Positions 14,701 to 23,275 of a stretch of 64,000 nucleotides of DNA are shown here, piece after piece. Source of the DNA: Homalodisca vitripennis (taxonomy: Eukaryota > Arthropoda > Insecta > Hemiptera > Cicadellidae). The translations under genes were made by a program, and so were the position numbers. The DNA lies in contig NW_025777955.1 in assembly GCF_021130785.1 (NCBI RefSeq), forward strand, positions 17,439 to 81,438, read 5' to 3'. The notes below the pieces were generated by a model, which saw nothing but the letters and a program-made list of their open reading frames with translations, ran no database searches and had not been told where the DNA came from. Each line of letters begins with the position of its first letter. Positions within the stretch are counted from its first letter, which is position 1.

Positions 14701-15416
14701 TCCTGAGATCTGTTAAACTGCTTATCCCATTATTTAGCAGAAGTAATTCCGTAAACTTATTTCGCCTACTCAATGAATATTTTCTCTCTGTTTATAAATA
14801 TTTCCCTATACATATTATTCTTTTTTTTTACTCAATTATTATAATTTTCATAAAACATTCAGTAAAAAAGCTGACGAGAGCGAGCTGAACGTGGATGATA
14901 AATAATGAAGGTGACTCAATAAAAAATGTGGGACTACTGTGGAGAGAGTGCAGAGTCAGCGAGATTTGTTTAATGAATGCTAACAAATATTCGCGGTGAC
15001 GTTCCGCTTTCCCCCCCAAAAGCTGACTCATATCGTTGATAAATCCTGATTGCCAAATATACCGATTTATTCGCCGACTTGACGGTGTTGTGTTTTTTAG
15101 ATGTTCGTTTGAACAGAATTTTAATTTTTTTATTATAAGAACGACAAAACACACATAGTAGGATATTTTACCCCATTCTGCCCAAAAGACAACCTATCTC
15201 TAATTGATGGGCTCATTCAAACTGTTCTTCTGTTCTGTATTCTCAATTTCGAGTTCAAATATCGCAGCTCCTTTGTATTCTAAAAATGCATACCTCTGTG
15301 GAATATGAGGATATTACTACTAAAAATGGTAAAATAATGTTTAGATACAAGTAAAATGTTACTTAAATTTAATTAACTAATTGCTAAAAACTATGAATAG
15401 AAGTTTAACGTATAAT
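11758..15416. other. AT-rich non-coding stretch
   Basis: Only short, Lys/Ile/Phe-rich chance reading frames. A GC-richer island lies at about 13190-13320. No gene or repeat family is recognised. Confidence 0.6.
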
Positions 15417-15635
15417 AGTAGACAGTAATATAAGGTTTGTGGCGCAGTTTTGAAGCCGAGAGTAGTTCAACGTAAAATCATAGTTAAAAACGTAAACCAC
15501 GAAAATGAAATTGTAAAATATAAAAAATTCACGTTTAATGTTTTTATTTTCGTGTTTTACGTATTTAACGTTGATTTTACGTTGGATTAATATCAGCTCC
15601 AAAAGTGCCAGTAACCTCATATATCTACTAATACT
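15417..15635. repeat. foldback (long inverted repeat) element, MITE-like
   Basis: Two arms of roughly 85-95 nt are imperfect reverse complements around a short centre near 15511-15541. The best-matching core pairs 15468-15510 with 15542-15584; it has CAACGTAAAATCA at the left end and TGATTTTACGTTG at the right. Similarity continues outward: AAGGTTTGTGGCGCAGTTTT on the left matches the complement of AAAAGTGCCAGTAACCTC on the right. The RNA would fold into one long hairpin. This form fits a foldback element or a MITE with long terminal inverted repeats, but I cannot place it in a family. The minus-strand ORF across it is an artefact of the palindrome. Confidence 0.75.
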
Positions 15636-15992
15636 TACACTATATTCTGATTCAATTCTTCATTGATACGTTTTAATTTATTACAGATTTAAATGTACAT
15701 TGGTAATAACCAAATACACTGATTGCTTTCTATCATAATTTGTGATATATAGGTTGAAAAATATACACCGTGAATCTACTTAATAATGATTCTTCCATTT
15801 ATGCTTAGGCGCAGACGTGTATTTGTGTAGCTGTAAGCTGAGAGAACCACCCACCCAGCTTCATGTGAATCAGTTCTTTGCTAGGCAAGTCATCTAATCA
15901 GCATGACTTGCATTGAGTCGTCTTCTTATAAAAATCTTTTTTTTTTACTTGGTGTAACATTTATTAAAAAAAGTGACTATCTACATTAATAA

Positions 15993-15995
<3 letters not shown>

Positions 15996-16051
<56 letters not shown>
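15996..16051. repeat. (TA)n microsatellite
   Basis: About 28 uninterrupted TA units after a short A-run; a likely site of length variation and of assembly difficulty. Confidence 0.97.
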
Positions 16052-16054
<3 letters not shown>

Positions 16055-17994
16055 GGGCCTTGAAAACTAAACGTAACCTAACACTCGTTTGTTTAGAAAA
16101 AATGTATTTCTATATATTTATCTCTCCATACAATAGCACAAAAATGAGCTAAACTAAAGACTGTAAATTAAATTTGAAGGCTCATTTAAAGGTATATATA
16201 AATAGACAGCACTGAGTTAGATGATGGTACAAACCACTCCATGGGTTTTGTGTGAGATTTAGCAAATATCTTTATATTGGTGTTATGACTGACTTCGACG
16301 ACAACGAGAAAAAAGTAAAATAAATTTAATTTGTAAGCAAGCTAAATGCATTCATATAAGGTCTTAACATGAGACATTCCAACATATGTGACTTATTTGT
16401 ATAGTAAAAAGAAAACATAATAGAGTTGAAAGTCAGTGGAAAGATTTGATTTCCGCACACACTTGCTTTGCAGCATCTTATCTATCTAACCGGAACTTTT
16501 ATTATATAAACACTGCTATGAAGCAATTAACAAAAATGAGAGTGAGAATTAATTAGGCTATAGACTAGATGCATTATATACGATCTCATCGAATCTGTTA
16601 CGCGACACGTGGTGATATTAAAAAAAAAAAACACAGGAACTAAACCAAGTTCAAAACTCGTAGAACCTCGCAAAATGAATAACGCAAAGTGCACACAATA
16701 TACGCTGTATGCAGTGTAAATTTAAGTTTGACTGCGCACAGAACAGCGCTGTCGTACTCCGGCCTTCATCCCTCTTTTGTGCCGCACATTCACTGGCAGA
16801 CTCGCTGAGCATGACCTACTGTAGTAAGGATCGTAGACGCGAGAGTAAAAAATTTCACATAAATTTTATATGCGTAGATGGTATAAAAAAGTTTACTTTT
16901 TAACTGTATAACATGTCAAGGTATCAGTCTTTCACTGTTTTTACCCTATGAATATCTGTAAAATTTCGTATTAGGTTAGGTTTCGCAATATTTTGTGGAA
17001 AAACTGGAATTTTCATTTTCCTTGTAATGCAGTTCCATCTGCTGTATGCAGTGTTATTGGTGATTACCCATACTATAGCAAACACTGACTATTTCCGCCA
17101 CAGGCTGTGCACTATTATCTAATGGTGTCCATTAGATTCACCAATAATATTCCATTACCAGACCGTGTGGCTGATAGTTAATGGATCCCTGATATTACGG
17201 CCTTGTTCTGATGGTATTACGTAATCAGTGCTTATTTCATCCAAGTAAATTACATGTTTTTTTTTAAACAATATAAGAAGGTTTTGCTGTTAGAAAAAAT
17301 AATTTTATTATTTACAAACGCATGTAAAAGATAATAATAAATTAAAAGTAACAGATAATAATATAGTTTACATAACCTTAATGTCATGACCAATTGACAA
17401 ATAAAAGGATTCACATATTTAAATAGTATACATTATAAAGCTTACAAAATTAAATAAATGTTTTTTTTTATTTTGGATGATTTCTTGTATGGATTGTTTA
17501 TTAAAAATTAAACATTACTCAAGGGAACAATTTATCATTTATTTAAATGAATAAAAAATAACCTAGAATTTAAAAATTATGGAAAATACCCGAATTTTTT
17601 CTTGTAGTGACTCTAATATAAAGACTTTTTACATAGCCTCTGGTATATTATCTGATATGTGATAAAACTATTATTTTATATCCCTTATATAGTGATTAGT
17701 CTTGTCTATAGTGAAGTATTTAAATTTGACAATTGGTCATAAAAAAATATTAGTTATTTGAAGATCATTCTGTGTAGCGATACACTGAGAAATAAATTAC
17801 GAATTGTAAAAACTAACTTTTATAAGGGATGATCACACATACGTTAGTCGAGTCAGATAAACCGAAAACGTTTTAAAACATACATGTTATTTTTGATACA
17901 GACAAATTTTAAATCTACTTTTATAATTACATTTATTACGTCACATCTTTAAGAGATTAAAATTATTGCAATAAGTTATAAAATCAAGAATAAC
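16052..17994. other. AT-rich non-coding flank of the provirus
   Basis: No gene or RNA recognised. It is the left flank of the LTR element and is interrupted only by short chance ORFs. Confidence 0.6.
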
Positions 17995-17998
17995 TCGT
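17995..17998. repeat. left target-site duplication TCGT
   Basis: Matches TCGT at 32669-32672, directly outside the right LTR. Four bases is the expected length for this class of integrase. Confidence 0.85.
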
Positions 17999-18821
17999 TG
18001 TGACACCTCGGTGTTAACGCCCCAAAGCTTCAACAAATAAATTAATTTAAACTAATATTAAACTGAGAATTCTGCGAAAATTTACATAACATTAATTTAG
18101 TGACTACTTCTAATCACTATTTAGAATGGAAGTCAAGACCTCCACAAGGTGTAATAATGCCACCGTACACATTAAGTGCCATCCGGAATAATATAGCGAA
18201 ATATAGGCGCTGAGCCGACTTCAGAGGAAGGGGACAGGGAATTTTCCACAACCTGCAGGTGCATTAAACTAAAGCTAACGACCTGGTGTTGCCGCAGACA
18301 CGTGTAAGGAATCCGCTGACATCAGCGAAGAGCTGTGTTCAACGCAGGCCTCGAGCCGTCCAAAGTACCATGTAGTTTTGTTAATTACTGGGTGAATCGT
18401 TGGCGGCAGCACCTGATGGACAACCACCAGGGAAGAACTGGCGCTCTGATTGGTCGGGGGCCAAGAGAGAAGGGAGGGGGCATCACTGGAGGCGATCTTA
18501 GAGCAGGGAGTCGTAAAATTGGTTCGGGATGCGGTAGATCATAATTCGGCTCCTCTCTCTACAATTCTCTAATTCTATTGTTCTAGAGCCAAATTCTAAA
18601 TTTTCAATCATGTGTTAATTTTTTTAATTCAATTAGTTTTAATCTTTTGTTATCTTAATCTAAATCTCTAATCACAAACGTTCGAAATTAAACAAGTAAG
18701 ATTTTATTCCGACTTCGCTGTTTTATTTCTAAAGTTCGACCTTTCCTCGCCGCGAACTCAAGAACGAAGATCCCTTCTTTTGTCTCCCACTGGGCAAACT
18801 ACAGGTCGGCGGCAGACCACA
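17999..18821 (+). repeat. 5' LTR
   Basis: 823 bp, TG...CA ends. It matches the 3' LTR at 818 of 823 positions with no length difference by my reading; the mismatches fall near 18050, 18250, 18288, 18790 and 18799. It should hold the promoter and polyadenylation signals. An AATAAA lies near its start (about 18035), but I cannot map the start site. The 69-codon frame at 18335-18544 is repeated in the other LTR and has no recognisable product. Confidence 0.97.
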
Positions 18822-18823
18822 TC

Positions 18824-18841
18824 TGGTGTCAGTTGTGGGGT
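18824..18841 (+). promoter_or_regulatory. primer-binding site (probably tRNA-Leu)
   Basis: TGGTGTCAGTTGTGGGGT begins 2 nt after the LTR end. TGG pairs with the CCA end of a tRNA. The TGGTGTCAG start resembles the complement of the 3' ends of some tRNA-Leu species (ending CTGACACCA). The tRNA identity is an inference; the function follows from position. Confidence 0.85.
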
Positions 18842-18869
18842 TGGTACAGACTGCAAGAACGTCACCAAC

Positions 18870-18882
18870 ATGCGAGGTAAGT
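18870..18882 (+). promoter_or_regulatory. leader ATG with strong splice donor (candidate env mRNA donor)
   Basis: An ATG at 18870 is followed 4 nt later by a near-consensus donor, GAG/GTAAGTG, with the cut after 18876. It lies just downstream of the primer-binding site, where retroviruses keep the donor for subgenomic env RNA. The partial codon left at the cut is in the phase required by the acceptor candidate at 26377. Function inferred. Confidence 0.55.
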
Positions 18883-20515
18883 GATTAAATTAATAAACGC
18901 AGCATTAGTCTCTAAACTTTTAAACTTTTTAAACTTCATTTCACTTTAATAGACTGCAACGTAATTTTACAAACATTTCTTTGTATCCCGTACAGTAAAG
19001 ATTTAATTTTCAATTTATTAGAGAGTCTTGGAATAATTAGAATAATTGTAATAGAAATTACTGGCGGCCATTAACCACGTTAGAAGTTCTGACCCCCCCC
19101 CCTCTCCGCATTGTTAGAGTAAAGTGCGCGTCATAATGGCGTGATTTGTGAATGAACATTACGGAATAGGTAGTGTAAAATTATTTACTATAAGAGTTTT
19201 GTTAGAGAGAGAGAGGAAAAATTATAACGGTATATTAACTTATAATTATTGCTGGAGACCGGGGGAGTATTAATTTGTGAGTTACATTATTTTAATTTCA
19301 ACTGTAATAGCTAATAACAGAATTAGACTACGCATCGAGATGGCCGTGGTTGTTGAGCGAAAGTGACGCTCGAGGTGGCTGTGTAACTGCGCATGAGATA
19401 CGTTTCATTGTTGACTCTGTAAAAATACGGTCAGCGACGGCACTACTTATAGATAGAAGGGGGCTACCGATCTTAACCTATACATCGTAATGTGATGGTG
19501 ACCAATAGCGAAACAGTTGTTTGAAAATATAAAATCATTAAGGAATAAGCGTTTATAGAATATATTAATACAATAACCTAATCATTAGAAGCTTCTTTAA
19601 AATTAACCTAGTCTTATTTGCATGTGGAATTGACGACATAACTAAATTAAGTAGGAGGCCTATGAGTGAGTTGGATAACGCCTGGGCGTTAGTGGAAGTA
19701 AGCCATTGATTGGAATCAATTGAAAAAAAAAAATAATAACTATAGATTGATCTTATATTGTGAAAACTTGATTAAATTGATTTAAAATTAATGTAATTTA
19801 ATATTGCAAGTAAATATTGAAAAAAAAGAAATAGTAAGTAGCTAAAAGGTCAGTTTCACCGGCTTACTTCTGCTATCAGGTCAAAGGGCCCAATTAACTC
19901 CGATCTCCTTAGGAATTAAGTACCATAATTAATTAATTGTATCTGGTTTGACTTGTAAACTTTTGTAAGAAGATAAATCCTAGTATAACGACGAAAATTG
20001 ATTGGACTTAGAATAATTCAACGTAAACGCACCTAGTATGCGGGGAAGAATAGTGCAATTCCAATTTTCGGAAGTAATCGTGTTTTTGGGCTAAGGACTT
20101 AGCCGAATTTTCAGAAAAGTGGGAATTTCCTTAAATCTTTAACAGACGGCTTGTGATCTTTTGAGATTTAAATATATGGATTTAATTAGACTTTTGCCGC
20201 GATGGGACTTTGGGAATTAGCGCTGGGAATCTTAACAGCATCCTAGTAAACTTTTAATTGGACTTTAAAATTTTTTTTTCATTTTTAATTATTTTCTCTT
20301 AAAACCCGACAACGTACGGACTTTGTTGTGTGAGCCCCCGACGGACGCAGTAATAATTAATTGGGATTTATAAATTCATCTTCTTTATTTTTTTATTGAT
20401 GGGGACTTAGGGAATATACCTCGTTTTGTAATTTGAAGGAAATAATTACATTGATTAGCCTGTTCGGTAGATGTTTTGTTCTTTTTCGCTTCGGAATCTA
20501 GTATCGGCCATCAAC
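18883..20515 (+). other. long proviral 5' leader
   Basis: About 1.6 kb without a long ORF lies between the primer-binding site and gag. It has a run of ten C near 19091-19100, a GA tract near 19205-19215 and several short upstream ATGs. Ribosome scanning over it seems unlikely, so an IRES or splicing might be used; nothing here proves that. Packaging signals would be expected in this region. Confidence 0.6.
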
Positions 20516-21958
20516 ATGAATCCCTACTTTTTGATAAAAGAAGAAAATCAATACGAATTGAAAATCCGCGGTCAACTTACTACCGGTAGTGCAGAGGACT
20601 TACGGAAACGGTTGACTAAATGTGTCAAAGCCAACATGCCCGTTGACCCGGCTGTTTTGGCATCTCTGGACGTGGAAGAGGAGTTAGAGGCCTGCAAGGC
20701 CAAGCTGAATCGATTATCCACCTCCATCGACGAGTACGAGGGAGACTATACTGATACGGAAGGCCAGCGGCTTCAGGCCCGTTTATGGCATAACTACCTC
20801 AGGATTCAACGTATCCCAGTAGCAACCGAGGCGGATGAGGAACGCCAGCGAAACTTATTAAACGAGACGAAACGCTTTTGTGATGCCGCTACCGAGCAAA
20901 AGGGCGCGGTGGAAGATAGGAGTGAGAATGATGGGAAATTGATGGATAGTGAGCCGGCAGTTGACCAAATGCACCCGCCTCGTGTAACCGCGCCCGTGGC
21001 GGCGAGTCGAGCCAATGTGGAAAACTCAGCACCAAGCCCGGCTGACCAACACGCACCGCTGGTCAGTTCAAGCGCTATACCACCGACGCCACACGACTCG
21101 TATCAACGCACCCGAGCCGTGCCTGTCTATAAATGGAGGTTGATGTTTGACGGAAGGTCACAAAGCGTGGGGGCATTCCTACAACGCGTTGAAGAACTCC
21201 GAAGAGCTAGGGGCGTGACTCCTACCGAACTTGTTGAGTCCGCTGTGGATTTGTTCTCAGGATCAGCCCTAGTGTGGTATCGATCCACAATAGGCCGGAT
21301 AAATACCTGGGAAGAGTTGTGTCAGGACTTAGAAGTAGTCTTCCAGCCGCCCAACCATGACATCCGGTTGCAGCGGGAGATTTTTAATCGCATGCAAGGG
21401 GAGACCGAGTCAATCGATCTCTTCATTGCGGCGATGGAAGGGTTGTACGGGCGACTGGCCACCAATGTGCCCGAAGAAACCAGGCTGCGGCAAATGTATC
21501 ACAATCTAAATTCCCAACTACAAGATAGGTTAGCCTTGTTTGACATTACATCAATCGAGCAGCTACGGAAACTAGGTCGAAAGGCAGAATCGGGACGTTA
21601 CCGGTCAGTAGAACAGCGCAATGTGCACAGGGACCACGACGTGATGGAGCCGGACCTAGCTTACACACCTGTAAGGCGTAGGCCAACGAGCGACGCTGCA
21701 CACCCTCAATCAGATAGAAAAATATTCCAAACAACTCGGGAGGCTGACGTAACTTGTTACAACTGTCACGAAAAAGGGCATATGTCGAGAGAATGTAAAA
21801 ATAGGAAAAGGCCGCCCCTTGATAGGCTAGCATGCTGGCGCTGTAATAAAGTAGGCCACATACAGCGAGATTGTCATGTTAGGCTGAACGCAAACGGCCC
21901 TCGTTCGGGAAACGAGGCCGGGGTAAGTGGGAGCGCCGCCATGACACCCCGCAAGTAA
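20516..21958 (+). CDS. gag: Gag polyprotein (capsid and two-knuckle nucleocapsid)
   Basis: Structural protein that assembles the particle and binds genomic RNA. The frame opens at 20471, but I prefer the Met at 20516 (MNPYFLIKEEN): it has A at -3, while the first ATG has T, and the first 15 residues look unrelated to Gag. Numbered from 20471, an acidic, coiled N-terminal region is followed by a Pro/Ala-rich linker (about 165-215). A Ty3/gypsy capsid domain begins at YKWRLMFDG (about 219). Two CCHC knuckles follow: CYNCHEKGHMSREC (about 428-441) and CWRCNKVGHIQRDC (about 454-467). About 480 residues is normal for the family. The frame is intact and ends at TAA 21956-21958. A frameshift signal at 21907 lets some ribosomes enter the protease frame. 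Confidence 0.92.
   Translation: MNPYFLIKEENQYELKIRGQLTTGSAEDLRKRLTKCVKANMPVDPAVLASLDVEEELEACKAKLNRLSTSIDEYEGDYTDTEGQRLQARLWHNYLRIQRIPVATEADEERQRNLLNETKRFCDAATEQKGAVEDRSENDGKLMDSEPAVDQMHPPRVTAPVAASRANVENSAPSPADQHAPLVSSSAIPPTPHDSYQRTRAVPVYKWRLMFDGRSQSVGAFLQRVEELRRARGVTPTELVESAVDLFSGSALVWYRSTIGRINTWEELCQDLEVVFQPPNHDIRLQREIFNRMQGETESIDLFIAAMEGLYGRLATNVPEETRLRQMYHNLNSQLQDRLALFDITSIEQLRKLGRKAESGRYRSVEQRNVHRDHDVMEPDLAYTPVRRRPTSDAAHPQSDRKIFQTTREADVTCYNCHEKGHMSRECKNRKRPPLDRLACWRCNKVGHIQRDCHVRLNANGPRSGNEAGVSGSAAMTPRK
21907..21951 (+). promoter_or_regulatory. -1 ribosomal frameshift signal (gag to pro)
   Basis: The heptamer GGGAAAC (21907-21913) is in register X-XXY-YYZ in the gag frame, read as GGA AAC. 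After a 5-nt spacer, CGGGGT (21919-21924) can pair with ACCCCG (21946-21951), giving a 6-bp stem around a 21-nt loop. The -1 frame is open from here into the protease ORF, past the gag stop at 21956. GGGAAAC is a known functional slippery heptamer in several viruses. Motif, register, spacing and open frame are seen; use is inferred. Confidence 0.8.
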
Positions 21959-22896
21959 AGGATGCTGTCAACCGACAGCTTCCGAAGGCGAGATTAGTGA
22001 TCAGGTACAACGCAAAAAAAAATGTTACCGCCCAAAAGGATATAAGAGTAGTGCCTGTAGTTCGTGAACTTGTTGACGAGTTAGTGGCAATTGGTCGGAT
22101 TGAAAATGCGGAGGGTAAAGTTTTAATCGATACAGGAGCGCAGGTGTCCTTATTGAAGCGTGGAGCCTCCTCCGCCGACCTTTTAAAAACAGATGTAGTA
22201 TTAAGAGGAATCTCTGGGAAGGTACTAAAAACATATGGTCGCCAGCGAGTAGCCTTGAACCTAAAACCGGGAGTTCAAGTACCAGGAGATTTTGTAGTGG
22301 GAAATCTGCCAAAAGGCTATTTAGCGGTGCTGGGCTGTGATATGTTAGGTCAAGGGAACGGAGAGATTAGTATAGAACGCGGCGTGCTCAGGTTATCGGG
22401 AAAATACATTTGGCTGAACCGCATAAGAAAAGGGGAAACCGTGCCGGACCCCAACCGCAGTGCTTCCGGAAGCGAGCAGCCGAAGCCACAGCGTTATGTG
22501 TTTTGTTGCAACGAGGTCAAAATCCCACCACTTTGTGAAAAAGTTGTTCGTGTCAAAATTAGTCGCCTTACCACAAAACTAAACGAGCTGGAAGGCGCAG
22601 AAGTGATGATTAAGCCCGGTGAGTTTATAATGCATGGCGTCTACATAGCCCGGACTTTAACAAAAATAAAACAAAATTGTTGTTGGATCAAGACCGTGAA
22701 TTTGAGCGCTGAGGAAGTCACGTTGGTGAAAAATTTAAAACTAGGGACCCTTGTTAGTGATATTGATCCTGTGGAGATTGAACATTCTAATCGGCGTAAA
22801 TTGGTAATTTTAGCCGACAGCCATGGTAGGGGCCTGCAGAGTATTTTTTCAGAGAGACTGCCCGGAAACGTTGAAGTAGAAGTTTTTTTTGCCTAA
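21910..22896 (+). CDS. pro: retroviral-type aspartic protease, N-terminal part of pol, frame breaks at its end
   Basis: Processes the Gag and Gag-Pol polyproteins. The frame is -1 relative to gag and open from the slippery site; the first start-like codon inside it (GTG 21997) is probably not used. The catalytic motif LIDTGA lies at about 22126-22143. It is followed by a flap-like region (LRGISGKVLKTYG) and the C-terminal AVLGCDML motif that replaces ILGRD. After about residue 135 (counted from 21997) comes a conserved-looking linker and then ILADSHGRG, the first block of an SGNH hydrolase. The frame stops at 22894-22896 just after an 8-T run, where the coding sense moves to another frame. 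So the protease is intact, but its link to RT is broken in this copy or in this assembly. Confidence 0.85.
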   Translation, partial: KRGRGKWERRHDTPQVKDAVNRQLPKARLVIRYNAKKNVTAQKDIRVVPVVRELVDELVAIGRIENAEGKVLIDTGAQVSLLKRGASSADLLKTDVVLRGISGKVLKTYGRQRVALNLKPGVQVPGDFVVGNLPKGYLAVLGCDMLGQGNGEISIERGVLRLSGKYIWLNRIRKGETVPDPNRSASGSEQPKPQRYVFCCNEVKIPPLCEKVVRVKISRLTTKLNELEGAEVMIKPGEFIMHGVYIARTLTKIKQNCCWIKTVNLSAEEVTLVKNLKLGTLVSDIDPVEIEHSNRRKLVILADSHGRGLQSIFSERLPGNVEVEVFFA

Positions 22897-23275
22897 CGGT
22901 AAATTGAAACACGTAACATCAAGATTAGGCAATTTGCTAAACAAATTGACTTCCAATGACTCAGTAGTTGTAATAGGAGGAACAAATGATGTAGATAAGT
23001 CGATGCCTTATCCGTTGACCTTGCAGCAGGCTTTTGTAACCTTGCCTTGGCTTTTGGAAAGCCAATGTCATCGTGCTCTCCATATTTGATCGCTATGACA
23101 CGGATCTTAAGGCTGAACTGAGTGACGCGAATGGCCTCCTCAAGGCCATCGTTCAAAATTTAACGAAGCAAAGTAAGGGAAAAATTTGATTTCTTGGATT
23201 TAAAAAGGAAAACTAAACCGACGCTGGTATACGAGGCACGGACTGCATTTGAATGAGGAGGGGAAGTTAAATTTA
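22801..23275 (+). pseudogene. SGNH (GDSL-like) hydrolase/esterase domain inside pol, frameshifted
   Basis: Three hallmark blocks of the SGNH hydrolase fold appear in order. Block I is ILADSHGRG (about 22807-22833), with the nucleophile Ser after Asp. Block III is IGGTNDVD (22973-22996), with the oxyanion Asn. Block V is TRHGLHLNEEGK (about 23231-23266), with the catalytic His. A hydrophobic strand (NVIVLSIFDRYD) lies between III and V. The blocks fall in different frames: changes occur near 22882-22890 (T8 run), 23045-23061 and 23180-23215, so this copy does not encode the domain in one piece. SGNH enzymes cleave esters. Related domains are known in ORF1 of CR1-type LINEs, but I do not know them as a standard part of gypsy pol. 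Its role, perhaps membrane or carbohydrate deacetylation, is a guess. Confidence 0.75.

Noticed and set aside
15405..15620. 71-codon minus-strand ORF
   Set aside because: It spans the foldback repeat; the palindrome explains it.
18335..18544. 69-codon ORF in both LTRs (also 32182-32391)
   Set aside because: It duplicates because LTRs are duplicated. It lies in the region expected to hold promoter sequence and has no recognisable product.
18824..18850. Possible tRNA gene from tRNA-like sequence after the LTR
   Set aside because: Only the 3' complement of a tRNA is present, as expected for a primer-binding site; no cloverleaf follows.
22880..22896. Programmed frameshift at the T8 run between protease and the hydrolase domain
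   Set aside because: The change needed is not the -1 direction used by such T-runs, and two more frame changes follow. Decay or sequencing error is simpler.
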